This document shows, piece after piece, positions 34,767 through 42,868 of a stretch of DNA of 64,000 nucleotides. The DNA lies in NCBI GenBank assembly GCA_049323435.1, contig JBMOMX010000013.1, positions 62,001-126,000 on the forward strand. The letters run 5' to 3'. Position numbers and translations under genes: made by a program. This DNA is from UBA11222 sp049323435 (lineage in GTDB: Bacteria; Pseudomonadota; Alphaproteobacteria; UBA11222). Position 1 is the stretch's first letter; every line of letters starts with the position of its first letter. The notes beneath the pieces are model-generated. The model was not told the DNA's origin, searched no databases, and saw nothing but the letters and a program-made list of their open reading frames with translations.

Positions 34767-34813
34767 ATTACTCCGTTGTGATAACCCCATCCAGCGGTTC
34801 GGCACGAATAGCC

Positions 34814-35167
34814 TCAGCCTTGCGCATGTGAGGCGTTGCCGCCGTTGCTGGCCGCACCGCGACGTTTACCGGCCTCGTACACGCTCATGACCTTGCTCAC
34901 CGTGACCTTTAGCCCGGCCTTGTGCTCGCCGTCTTTGCTTTGCCAAGTGCTAAGGCTGGCATGGCCTGCTATGGCTATGGTGTCGCCAGCCGCCAGTTTG
35001 CCCAGGGCTTCCACTGCGCCCGCGTCAAAGGCGATCAGGCTGCACCAGACGGTTTCGCCGTCGTCACCCGCAGCCCGCATTTGCGCCGTGATGTAGGCCT
35101 GCCCCTTGGCGCTTGTGCGCCGGACTGGATCGGCATGTAGTTTGCCCTCAATCAATATGCTGATCAT
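34814..35167 (-). CDS. Single-stranded DNA-binding protein-like (OB fold)
   Basis: A 117-residue protein: ILIEGKLHADPVRRTSAKGQ, then VWCSLIAFDAGAVEALGKLA and GDTIAIAGHASLSTW, ending in a small polar tail. This is the SSB/PriB-type OB-fold pattern, without the acidic C-terminal tip of housekeeping SSB. It is the last gene of the minus-strand replication operon, overlapping the 171-residue gene by 4 nt. It probably supports replication of the excised element. Confidence 0.75.
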   Translation of the reverse strand: MISILIEGKLHADPVRRTSAKGQAYITAQMRAAGDDGETVWCSLIAFDAGAVEALGKLAAGDTIAIAGHASLSTWQSKDGEHKAGLKVTVSKVMSVYEAGKRRGAASNGGNASHAQG

Positions 35168-35679
35168 GCGGGTTGTCCCCCTTCATGCAGGCCTATGGCC
35201 TTAAGGGCCGCGATAGCTGACTGTCGCCGGTGCGCATACCATGCGGGCCAGCATTCGCCATGCAGCCAGGTATGGCCGTGGTTTTCGTCGCCATAAGGCA
35301 GAACGTTACGGCCCGGCATATCGCCTCTCTGACACCATGCGCACTGCCCCGGCTCAGATATGACGGGATTGCGGCATAGCCACTCGCTCACGCAACAGCG
35401 ATAGGCTTGCCGTTCGGCCTGGATGCGGGGGATAGCGCCGTCAAACTCTGCCACGGCGGCACGTTCATCGAAGTAGTTCCGCCAATCATCGGCCTGCCAG
35501 TGAGCCACCGGTTCGAGGTTTTGCAGCAATGCGGCCAGCGCGGGCTTGTGCAGCCGCAATACCGGCATCCATTTGGCCAGTGCCGCCTGCGGGCCGCGCA
35601 GCCTGACTGTGCCTTGGGGGGTGAGAAAGACGGTCACGCCATCCGCCTTTGCATTCGTGATCAAGATTGCAGGCGTCAT
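35164..35679 (-). CDS. Hypothetical protein of the integrative element, putative Zn-binding C-terminus
   Basis: A 171-residue protein. Its N-terminal 55 residues (ILITNAKADGVTVFLTPQGT and RLRGPQAALAKWMPVLRLHK) resemble TubC-type docking segments often found in mobile-element proteins. The C-terminal half has CAWCQRGD followed by HGECW, a possible zinc site. It overlaps the primase gene by 4 nt and the SSB gene by 4 nt. I do not recognise a specific function; a replication accessory role is inferred from the operon. Confidence 0.65.
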   Translation of the reverse strand: MTPAILITNAKADGVTVFLTPQGTVRLRGPQAALAKWMPVLRLHKPALAALLQNLEPVAHWQADDWRNYFDERAAVAEFDGAIPRIQAERQAYRCCVSEWLCRNPVISEPGQCAWCQRGDMPGRNVLPYGDENHGHTWLHGECWPAWYAHRRQSAIAALKAIGLHEGGQPA

Positions 35680-38114
35680 AGATCGGCCTCCAATTCGCTT
35701 TCCGCCCCGTCAAAACTTGTCTCTTGCCTTGGCAGGGGGCTTTTATCCGCTACACCGCTACAATCGTTTGTTTTCAATTGGTTAGGTGATTTTCTATCCG
35801 CTACATGAGGTGGGCTTGTAGCGGACAAATTATCGAATAAACCAAGGTTTCCTGCGGGTTGTAGCGGTGTAGCGGATAGAAAGGGGGTGTCTGGGGAAGT
35901 GGGTATGTAACGGGCAAAAACGTCAGCAAAATCTGCCCGCAGGTAGCCTTTCTGGATTTCGCCGCCAGTCCGGATATTGCGGGGGAATATCTTGTAGCCT
36001 TGTAGCCGCTTTGCCAGATGCCGGGCAGTCATAGGCTTGCCGCGCGCCCAAGTTGCGTATGGTTTCGTATCGTCCGCAACGAGTGCGGCCAGCAGATCGG
36101 CGGTCGAAAGGCGATTGACGTTTGCAAATGCGGCGGCTATGTCGGCCAACAAGCTTCCTTCTTGCCCCGTGACTTCCAATTCCGCACCGGCCATTTTCAG
36201 CGCGGCGGATCGCGCCCGTTCCGGCCAGCCGCCACCGGCAAAATCGGCGATAGCCAATAACGGCTCCCAGTTATCCTGGGCGCGGTCATGCAAGGCGTTA
36301 GGGATGTTTGGCCGCGCCTGCCCGATCTGCACGCCGTGATCATCGGCGTATCTGGCAAGCCTTGACGCTATAGCGCGAAATGCCGCCGGATCGGCATGGC
36401 GCAGTTTTGCCGCCGTCTCGCCTGGCCCTTTCCGGCGCAGTTCCAATACTAGCGAACGGTCCATCAAGGTAGCCTGTAGCCGCCCGATGCCGCACAGAAC
36501 TTTTGCCCCCCAGGTCGAAAATCGTTTCGGGTCAAAATTGTCGCCAACTGTGCGCAGCACATAGGCGCTGTCTCGGCCATGCCCCGAGTTAATGATGCCT
36601 CGCAGCTCTTCGTTTTCCCGGAAAAATGCGTCCGCTTCGTCAATCAGCAAGGTCGGCGCATGAGCTTCTATAACTCGATAGGTTGCCGCCGGTGAAATAT
36701 TGGACGCCGCCAATGGCCGCTTTACCAGCTTGCCCATCACGGTCAGCAGTTGCGTTTTGCCGCACCGCATTTCAGGCGCAGTGATCAGGATCATCGGCGC
36801 AACGTGGAAGTGTTCGATCAGCCAAGTAAACGCTATCCAGAGTGCGGCAACATCTGCAATCTCAGGATCACAAACGATAAACCGCCGCACCGTGCTGGAG
36901 ATTTCATCCAGCAGCGCCGCGCCGTTCACCGGTTCGGGCCACGGCTCAACATCCGTAAACAGTGATGCAGCCCCGCCGGATTGCTGGGCGCGCAGCCCTT
37001 TGACGGCATCGTCAAGCGTTGCGGTCCGCACCCTCAGCCGCGTTGCCTCAGCCGTCCGCACACGGTCATATTCATGGGGCCTCAGCGCCGCTAGTGCCTC
37101 TATGGTGGCATCGAAATCCTTACCCTTGTCATTCACTGGGTTTACTGCCTCACCGCCGCCAGCCGCGCAATCTGCGGCATGGATACCGGCCTCACGCAGC
37201 GACGGGGTAAACCATTTCTCGAACCTTTCCCAATCCCAGCCCTCGGCAAGTGCGTCGGCTGCATCGAATTTAGGCGGGACGTTTTGCGGGGTGATTATGT
37301 GGACGCTCTGGCATATTGACGCCAGGCGCTCCCCTATTCCCCGCATGGCGTCAATACCAGCCGCGTCGTTATCCGGCCACAGCATTACTGAACGGCCTTT
37401 CAGGGCGCGCCAATCGGCCTTGCCCCATGATTGTGCGCCGTTCGGCCAGCCTATCGCCACATAATCCGGACATAGGATGCGGGCAGCATCGGCGGATTTT
37501 TCTCCCTCACATATCAGCACCGGCGCGTGTGGACGTTCGGCTAAATCACGCAGCCCATAAAGCGGGCGTGGCACTGGCCATGATTGCGACTGCCACTTTA
37601 TTTTGCCGTCTAGCTCTCTCGCCGCCACCCAGGGCGCAAATGTCTTGTCCTCCCCAGGCGGATCATAGCGCGCCACATGGCCTAGCAGATCGCCGCCCGC
37701 GTTGTGATAATCCCAAACTGCGGACGGCGCGCCGTGCTTGGCGTGATGGCATGAGGTGCGGCCAATCGCCTTAGGCACTGGCATCACAATTTCATATTTC
37801 GGTTTCGCTGGTTGCCTCGCAATACTGTCCGTAGACGAAGCGTTTCCCAGCCGTTTCGCCGCGTCGGCCTGGGATATTTTGTGGATGGCGGCAAATAGGG
37901 AAATCAGGTCGCCGCCACGCTCGCCTGTCGCAAAATCCGCCCATTTCCCGGTGCGTAAATTCACTTTCAGGCTATCGCCCGGATCGCCGTTTAGGTTCCC
38001 TATTTTATATTCGCCTGAAATCAAGGTCCCGCCGGGCAGCCATGACTGGCAATGCCCGTGCGAGTTCGCCAGCAGACGGCTATTCAGTTCCGAAAAGGCA
38101 ATGCGATCATTCAT
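35676..38114 (-). CDS. Primase-helicase: Toprim domain plus DUF3631-type ATPase
   Basis: An 812-residue replication protein. The first 90 residues resemble a zinc-ribbon-less primase N-domain (GKWADFATGERGGDLISLF). A Toprim domain spans about residues 195-265, with VLICEGEKSADAARIL and LWPDNDAAG. An ATPase module follows, with Walker A-like TAPEMRCGKTQLL near 446-454 and LLIDEADAFF near 489, and the DUF3631 region continues to about 720. It is the likely replication initiator of the element. Its ATG overlaps the stop of the 61-residue gene by 4 nt. Confidence 0.88.
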   Translation of the reverse strand: MNDRIAFSELNSRLLANSHGHCQSWLPGGTLISGEYKIGNLNGDPGDSLKVNLRTGKWADFATGERGGDLISLFAAIHKISQADAAKRLGNASSTDSIARQPAKPKYEIVMPVPKAIGRTSCHHAKHGAPSAVWDYHNAGGDLLGHVARYDPPGEDKTFAPWVAARELDGKIKWQSQSWPVPRPLYGLRDLAERPHAPVLICEGEKSADAARILCPDYVAIGWPNGAQSWGKADWRALKGRSVMLWPDNDAAGIDAMRGIGERLASICQSVHIITPQNVPPKFDAADALAEGWDWERFEKWFTPSLREAGIHAADCAAGGGEAVNPVNDKGKDFDATIEALAALRPHEYDRVRTAEATRLRVRTATLDDAVKGLRAQQSGGAASLFTDVEPWPEPVNGAALLDEISSTVRRFIVCDPEIADVAALWIAFTWLIEHFHVAPMILITAPEMRCGKTQLLTVMGKLVKRPLAASNISPAATYRVIEAHAPTLLIDEADAFFRENEELRGIINSGHGRDSAYVLRTVGDNFDPKRFSTWGAKVLCGIGRLQATLMDRSLVLELRRKGPGETAAKLRHADPAAFRAIASRLARYADDHGVQIGQARPNIPNALHDRAQDNWEPLLAIADFAGGGWPERARSAALKMAGAELEVTGQEGSLLADIAAAFANVNRLSTADLLAALVADDTKPYATWARGKPMTARHLAKRLQGYKIFPRNIRTGGEIQKGYLRADFADVFARYIPTSPDTPFLSATPLQPAGNLGLFDNLSATSPPHVADRKSPNQLKTNDCSGVADKSPLPRQETSFDGAESELEADL

Positions 38115-38296
38115 GGCGCGCCCTTTTCTTTGAGACGCGCGGGCAGCCGGTAAATTATCCCGGCGGTGATTTCCCCGATGGAACGCGCATGAAGCACTTT
38201 GCCGTAATGTGCATTTGGGCTATAAACAGGCCTGTGAACGCTCTGAAAATAGCCCGCTTGGGGATTGCCCTCCCCGGCGGGTTTCTGTTTTTCCAT
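38111..38296 (-). CDS. Small protein of the integrative element (61 aa)
   Basis: A 61-residue open frame between the AlpA gene (stop 38301) and the primase gene (start 38114). It overlaps the latter by 4 nt, an ATGA coupling that supports a real gene. It contains GEITAGIIYRLPARLKEKGA at the end and no recognised domain. Short proteins at this position are common in alphaproteobacterial elements with this primase type, but I cannot name the family. Confidence 0.5.
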   Translation of the reverse strand: MEKQKPAGEGNPQAGYFQSVHRPVYSPNAHYGKVLHARSIGEITAGIIYRLPARLKEKGAP

Positions 38297-38300
38297 AAGA

Positions 38301-38621
38301 TTACCGCTGCGCCGTATGACTATCGTCGCTTGTGCTCGTGCGAGACTGTGCGTCGGCCCACGCAGTCAGATCATCCGGCGCGTAAAGCACTCGGCGGCCA
38401 AACTTACGGAAAATTGGGCCGGTGCCTTCAAGCCGAAATCGCTCAAGAGTCCTTTCACTCAGGCCTAGAAAACTTGCGGCGTCGGGCTGCGGCATAAAAC
38501 GGGCGAGAGTGGGGTGGTCAGGCGATTGCCCGATAGCGGGATGTTTGTGTTCCTGCGGGGGGATTACAGCGGTATTGGATTGCAGATTGGTTTTGAAGCT
38601 GGGGTCGTTTGCCGGTGTCAT
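38301..38621 (-). CDS. AlpA-like helix-turn-helix regulator/excisionase
   Basis: A 106-residue protein with a C-terminal HTH_17/AlpA domain: FMPQPDAASFLGLSERTLER followed by FRLEGTGPIFRKFGRRVLY and a short polar tail. ATG 38621 is chosen because GGAG lies 8 nt upstream. Such proteins activate excision or bind att DNA with the integrase. It heads the minus-strand operon running through the primase to SSB. Confidence 0.82.
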   Translation of the reverse strand: MTPANDPSFKTNLQSNTAVIPPQEHKHPAIGQSPDHPTLARFMPQPDAASFLGLSERTLERFRLEGTGPIFRKFGRRVLYAPDDLTAWADAQSRTSTSDDSHTAQR

Positions 38622-38730
38622 TATTACGTCTCCAAAGTGTCGCCGCGAAGTTGCGGCGGCTAGAGACAATTTGGACGCATGGAGTTCCGGTTATGAGGGG
38701 GCCTTAACCGTAATCGCGCCTAACACAGGA

Positions 38731-39426
38731 TTATTCCGATAAGACTCTCAATCTATTTGTCTGCAAGGTTTCGTCTAAACCCGTCAGCACACAGGATTGG
38801 ATTGCAACGGGCAGCATAGCTGGCATTATCGGCGGATTGCCAAGTGCAAGATACGTACTGCCGATATCGGAATTCTGATCGGCGTTCTTAATTTCGGTGC
38901 GCCATCGAAGCACCGCCCTCACATCGGCATCAGTCGATTTCTCATCCCGCCCCATAGGTATGCCATGCTTTTGCAAAGTTTTCACAACCTCCCGCGCCGC
39001 CTCCCGTGGTTTCAGGAAGCAATGCTTCATCAGGATTTCTATCGCCTGCACAGCGAGCGCCTTCGTCCCGATTCGCATGAGCGGATCAGTTTGACGGTGT
39101 GGCAAATGTTGCGCCGGTGTCAGCATAGGCGCGACCTTCCCTTTGTCCAACTCCCCTAGAGCCGCCGCCAAATTACTGAGCGGGATCAGCATCTCATGCT
39201 CGAACATTTCGGGATATAATTTCAAGAATTCAATTACCCCGAGTATCGCAATCCGTGCAGCCATCCGGTCACTGCTTATCTTTTTTGTGTTTACCAGAAT
39301 CTCACGCAGCGCCAGAGGCGCATCTGCTTCAAATAACTCTCTTTGGGCTAAAATATTTTGTTCCGCCTTTTTTATGCTAACGCCTTGATCTAACGGCGTG
39401 GCACCTGATTTCTTGCCGCCCGTCAT
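38731..39426 (-). CDS. Hypothetical protein of the integrative element (231 aa)
   Basis: A 231-residue, mostly helical soluble protein without a recognised motif. It carries a lysine-rich N-terminus, a long helical middle (RMAARIAILGVIEFLKLYPE) and a C-terminal region with AAREVVKTLQKHGIPMGRDE. Its ATG overlaps the integrase stop by 4 nt, so it is cotranslated with the integrase. Function unknown; involvement in integration control or host interaction is only a guess. Confidence 0.6.
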   Translation of the reverse strand: MTGGKKSGATPLDQGVSIKKAEQNILAQRELFEADAPLALREILVNTKKISSDRMAARIAILGVIEFLKLYPEMFEHEMLIPLSNLAAALGELDKGKVAPMLTPAQHLPHRQTDPLMRIGTKALAVQAIEILMKHCFLKPREAAREVVKTLQKHGIPMGRDEKSTDADVRAVLRWRTEIKNADQNSDIGSTYLALGNPPIMPAMLPVAIQSCVLTGLDETLQTNRLRVLSE

Positions 39427-40649
39427 AATCCGCCCTTTCGCAGGCTAACAATTTCCGCGCTACCGCCATCCATCGCGGCGGCGATACGCTGGCCTATCGC
39501 CTCATTGGCGGCACGGGCAGGATCGTGCGCCAGGTGGGCGTAGCGCTGGGTTGTCGCGGCCTGGGTATGCCCCAGCAGCTTACCGAGCATGGGCAGCGAC
39601 AAACCGCCGCCAGCGCCGACACTGGCAAAGGTGTGGCGCAGATCATGCAGACGGACATCCGGCAGATCGGCGCGTGTGCGGATACGCCGCCAGGCCTTTT
39701 GCAGATTGACCAGGTGTGCGCCCGCCTTGTTTCCAGCGATCACATAAGGGTTGCCTTCGATGCGTGGAATGGCCGCCAGTGTGGCCAGCGCCGGGGCGGA
39801 AAGATAGATCGTTTTTGCGCCCGTTTTGCTATCAGGCAGGCGCAAGGTGGCGCGTTCGATATCCACATGCACCCACTGCAGCGACAGGATTTCGTTCAGC
39901 CGTGCACCTGTAAACAACAGCAACCGCACGGCGGCGATGTTATATGGGTTTTCCGCCCCGCTGGCCTCAGCCTGTTTCAAACTGTCCGCCAGCCGGGCAA
40001 GTTCGGTTTCCGACAGGAAGCGCTCGCGCTTGTGCTCGGGATATTTACTGATATGGCGGCAGGGGTTGCTACCATCCGGGCGGTATCCGTGCCGGGCAGC
40101 CCAATTGAACAACGCCGACAGAACCGCCAGTGTCCGGTTTGCCTGATAGGGCGCATTGCTCATGCCCTGATGCAGCCGCGCCACGTCAGGCCGCGTGACA
40201 GTGGCCGCAATATGTTTGCCCAGTACCGGGGTTACGATGCGTTCCAGAATGTCGCTATAGTGCGTAGCGGTGGAAGCCTTGCGCTTGCCCGTGATATGCG
40301 CCGCCAGAAACATCTCCGCCAGCGTGGCCACCGTGGGGCGTCGTTTGCTGGCGTCACGTTCACCCGCAGGATCGCGCCCGGCTGCGATTTCGCCCATGAG
40401 GGCGGTTGCCTGCTTTCGCGCCGTCTCCGGCGTCCAGGGCGAACCATGCCGCCCAATCGTGGCCCAGCGGACCCTGCCAGTGTGCCGGTACTTGACCAGA
40501 TAGAATTTTGCGCCCCCGGCCCGGCAGCGAACGCCAAAGCCCTTTAGCTCGCCATCCCACAAATACCGGTCCCTTCCATCAACAGCCTGTAAGGCTTGCA
40601 CCTGCCGCAAGGTGATGCGCCCCTGTTGCGGATCAGTTTTAACACCCAT
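39423..40649 (-). CDS. Tyrosine recombinase/integrase (P4 family, DUF4102 N-domain)
   Basis: A 408-residue site-specific recombinase. The N-terminal DUF4102-like part is LWDGELKGFGVRCRAGGAKF, then a core-binding SAM-like domain, then the catalytic domain. The catalytic residues are Arg in FTGARLNEILSLQW, His-x-x-Arg in LHDLRHTFASVGAG, His in LLGHTQAATTQRYAHL and its nucleophile Tyr in the same segment (QRYAHL). ATG 40649 has GGAGGG before it; a longer frame only translates the 22-bp repeats. The position beside attR with outward-facing 5' end is typical of tRNA-integrating islands. Confidence 0.95.
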   Translation of the reverse strand: MGVKTDPQQGRITLRQVQALQAVDGRDRYLWDGELKGFGVRCRAGGAKFYLVKYRHTGRVRWATIGRHGSPWTPETARKQATALMGEIAAGRDPAGERDASKRRPTVATLAEMFLAAHITGKRKASTATHYSDILERIVTPVLGKHIAATVTRPDVARLHQGMSNAPYQANRTLAVLSALFNWAARHGYRPDGSNPCRHISKYPEHKRERFLSETELARLADSLKQAEASGAENPYNIAAVRLLLFTGARLNEILSLQWVHVDIERATLRLPDSKTGAKTIYLSAPALATLAAIPRIEGNPYVIAGNKAGAHLVNLQKAWRRIRTRADLPDVRLHDLRHTFASVGAGGGLSLPMLGKLLGHTQAATTQRYAHLAHDPARAANEAIGQRIAAAMDGGSAEIVSLRKGGL

Positions 40650-40662
40650 AACACCCTCCGTT

Positions 40663-40706
40663 CTGGCGACCAATTGGCGACCACCTGGCGACCAATTGGC
40701 GACCAC
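40663..40706. repeat. Two tandem 22-bp repeats upstream of the integrase gene
   Basis: 40663-40684 and 40685-40706 are identical to each other and to 34126-34147. Each holds two TGGCGACCA units flanking AT. They overlap the region where the integrase promoter should lie, so binding there could both repress int and assemble the integration complex. Confidence 0.75.
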
Positions 40707-40812
40707 ATTACAAGATAATCACGGCGGGGTGTGTCGGCAAGAGGCGAAATAAACTAAGGATTTGTGCGGTTTATTGTGGGGCCTGGCGGGATGGTGTGAG
40801 ATGGGATTTGAA

Positions 40813-40858
40813 ATTTGTAATCAGGGGGTCGCGGGTTCGATTCCTGCAGCCGGCACCA
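40813..40858 (+). repeat. attR core, 46 bp (3' tRNA-Thr remnant)
   Basis: A perfect copy of 34034-34079 without the 5' half of the tRNA. It cannot fold as a tRNA and marks the right end of the integrated element. Confidence 0.95.
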
Positions 40859-40945
40859 TTCTCACACTGTCCGGTCCTGGAACCGTCAGTGAATCATTGA
40901 CTAAAAGTGGAGGAAATTGTCCATTGGCTCCCAAAAGATTAGGGT

Positions 40946-41437
40946 GTGCCATTGTCAGAAGAGCGTTTTCACATTGCCGAGTGGTATGGGCATCCCTTCC
41001 ATGGGTTGGGCGACGGGGACCGGGTGAAGCTGGCCCGGCACGAGGTTGGTGGGTCGGCAATGACCAAGGCCGAACTGACACGCATGGTCGCGCTTGAGGA
41101 ACAGAAAACACTTGGCGTGATGAAGCCGCACGACCTTGGTCGACTTACCGACCTCCGGGCCAAGCTGACCAAACAGCAGGCAGAGGAGCTTCCCTGCCCG
41201 TTCAGGACCGACAGCCCGCACCCCACCTGCACCAAGCCAGGCGGCGTCTGCTCCATCCGCATCTTCAAGGAGGAGCGCGGCGTTGTCGCGCCGATTGACG
41301 GCAACCGGGGGAGGCTCCGGGCTCTGTGCCCTTGGCGCTTCCATCAGGACGGCATGGACATGCGCTGGGCCAGCGCCCTTCCGGTTGTGTATGCGCATTT
41401 CTTATCACTGAGCTGTGCAGGCGGGCGGGGCGCGTAG
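40946..41437 (+). pseudogene. Truncated NotI-family type II restriction endonuclease
   Basis: A 163-codon frame beginning with GTG. It contains FHIAEWYGHPFHG and then a four-cysteine cluster LPCPFRTDSPHPTCTKPGGV, CSIR, and LRALCPWRFHQDG. The spacing matches the iron-binding N-terminal domain of NotI (IAEFFGH, CPF, C, GVC, CPNR). NotI is about 380 residues, with the nuclease core after this domain. Here the family-like sequence stops around MDMRWAS and the frame ends soon after, so the catalytic part is missing. No cognate methyltransferase is nearby. It lies directly behind attR, so it may be a scar of earlier exchanges at this tRNA. Confidence 0.55.
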
Positions 41438-41475
41438 TGATAGTCCCGTTTTCTATGACCCGGTTTTTTTTGCTT

Positions 41476-42090
41476 TTATTCAATAATAATAACTTCGCCA
41501 TCTCTAATGGCTTTGAATTGAATATTATTTTCTTTGCAATAGGCAATCGCCTTATCGATATCCGTCGATTCAGGATGATTGGAATCCCAATGCGGCATGA
41601 AGTAAAAATCGATTAATCCTATTCCGTCCCATATAATTTCTTTATGTTCGTCATAGGGAGCATCCAGCGGGTCAACAATATCCATTCCTTTGAGGCTTGG
41701 CGCAAGGACACAGCCACCGGCGCTATAAGCTGCATATAAAAAATTTGCGTCCTTTATTTCTTTCAGAATTTCATCGAGGCCGCTTAACTTCATCGCTTGC
41801 CGCAGAACAAAGACATTGCCTCCGCTGATAAAAATTGCGCCGAGTTCTTCAAGCTTGTTTTTTAGCTCGTCCCGCCTTTCGAAATAATCTTGCAGATTTA
41901 GCATTTCAACTTCAAGACCGAGCCTGCGAAGCGAGCCCATATCATATGCGTTGGTTTTGGCGCGTCTGTCCGGGTCGGCGCCGGTAAAATCCCTCGCATT
42001 TGGGATGTAGCCAATTTTTCCTTTTGGAACGAGCGTTTTCAGCTTTTCCGTTTCGTTTCCAATTTCGTAAGACGATAAATAATATTTCAT
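41476..42090 (-). CDS. Peptidase E-like (S51 family, type 1 glutamine amidotransferase fold)
   Basis: A 204-residue protein of the dipeptidase E family. It has GKIGYIPNARDFTG near the N-terminus, AIFISGGNVFVLRQAM with the oxyanion region, and the nucleophile Ser in YAAYSAGGCVLAPS; the His is expected in FMPHWDSNHPES. Such enzymes cleave Asp-X dipeptides or act on related small substrates. It is richer in A+T and Lys/Ile than its neighbours, which suggests recent transfer. It is isolated in the scar zone between the integrative element and the phosphite operon. Confidence 0.85.
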   Translation of the reverse strand: MKYYLSSYEIGNETEKLKTLVPKGKIGYIPNARDFTGADPDRRAKTNAYDMGSLRRLGLEVEMLNLQDYFERRDELKNKLEELGAIFISGGNVFVLRQAMKLSGLDEILKEIKDANFLYAAYSAGGCVLAPSLKGMDIVDPLDAPYDEHKEIIWDGIGLIDFYFMPHWDSNHPESTDIDKAIAYCKENNIQFKAIRDGEVIIIE

Positions 42091-42241
42091 AATTTATTTT
42101 CCACCTGCACTTAATCGCGGGTCGGGTCTTGACATGACAGTCTATCTCTAACTTTTTAGAATATCCACACCTCGCCCCGCCCTCGCCACACGCCGTTTAA
42201 GTGATGCCCAGCAAGGAGCGGAAAAAGCACTGATCACATTC

Positions 42242-42463
42242 ATGGACAAATCCGGCAGGACCATCGAGTCATCTGTGACGCTTGTGAAGGGGAAATTTAA
42301 GACAGGAGAAAATATAGAAATTTTTTCCAAAATTAAAAAATTGGAGATGGCAGAAGTTGGTCAGGTGATGAGTTATGAGAAGATAAATTATGTGCTGCTT
42401 ACCGTATCGTTTGTTGGCGCGGCGGCTCTGGGTGTGATGGTTTATATGGGATTGGCCACATAG
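42242..42463 (+). CDS. Small membrane protein, hypothetical (73 aa)
   Basis: A 73-residue frame with a hydrophilic N-terminal 45 residues (TLVKGKFKTGENIEIFSKIK) and one C-terminal transmembrane helix (YVLLTVSFVGAAALGVMVYM). The base composition is AT-rich like the peptidase E gene. AAGGAG occurs, but about 27 nt upstream, too far for a good site, so this may be a remnant of a larger protein. No family recognised. Confidence 0.4.
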   Translation: MDKSGRTIESSVTLVKGKFKTGENIEIFSKIKKLEMAEVGQVMSYEKINYVLLTVSFVGAAALGVMVYMGLAT

Positions 42464-42499
42464 CCATTCTAAGGGCTGATCTCCGTCAGCCGTCAGATT

Positions 42500-42640
42500 T
42501 TATTTTATAATAAACCGCTTGGCCGCGCGCGGCAGGCCAAGATTTTCGCGCAGCGTTTTGCCCTCTTATTCCCGCCGGGACAGACCGCGGCACCGTAATT
42601 CCGGCATAACCAGATTGACAAAAGCATCCAGCCCGGCAGA
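42500..42640 (-). pseudogene. C-terminal remnant of an NtaA/SnaA/DszA-family FMN monooxygenase
   Basis: The minus strand reads AGLDAFVNLVMPELRCRGLS, RRE, an in-frame TAA, EGKTLRENLGLPRAAKRFII, K and a stop at 42500-42502. PELxRRGL...EYEGxTLRENLGL is the conserved ending of nitrilotriacetate/desulfurisation-type monooxygenases; the stop replaces the Tyr codon of EYEG (TAT or TAC to TAA). Sequence above about 42640 no longer fits. The rest of 42464-42908 has no gene; it ends with the putative ptx regulatory region. Confidence 0.6.
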
Positions 42641-42868
42641 GGGTCAAAGAGGGCGTATTAAAGGTTAGCGCCCCTTTAACCCTTTAAAAAATCGAATGCT
42701 GTCACCGGTCGGCTTCGAACAGCAGCAAAAAAATGAAACAGCTCGTGGCTAGAAAACACGGGCCACTCACACTCCAGGTGGATCGGACGAAAGATCTGCC
42801 CCTCGCTGTCATATAAGCTTCATAAGCGCTACATTAATTAGTCACCTCGCCAACCCAATGTATTGCGA

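Larger units (their letters stand above)
34034..40858. mobile_element. Compact integrative element in tRNA-Thr, about 6.8 kb
   Basis: The element is delimited by a perfect 46-bp direct repeat (34034-34079 and 40813-40858), the left copy being the 3' part of tRNA-Thr. Content from left to right: a DUF5681 gene on plus, then on minus SSB-like, a 171-residue unknown, primase-helicase, a 61-residue unknown, AlpA-like regulator, a 231-residue unknown, and integrase nearest the right end. A 22-bp sequence occurs once near the left end and twice in tandem near the right end. There are no capsid, tail, lysis or conjugation genes. The size, the int-alpA-primase core and the tRNA site recall satellite islands of the PICI type or small mobilisable genomic islands. 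Confidence 0.93.

Noticed and set aside
40813..40858. Second tRNA-Thr gene
   Set aside because: Only the 3' 46 nt are present; the D arm and the 5' acceptor strand are missing, so it is the attR copy.
34034..40858. Complete prophage
   Set aside because: No capsid, portal, tail or lysis genes; only integration, replication and regulatory genes in 6.8 kb.
40762..41097. Open frame across attR and its flank
   Set aside because: It translates the tRNA remnant (a classic false gene) and conflicts with the NotI-like frame that has a real cysteine motif.
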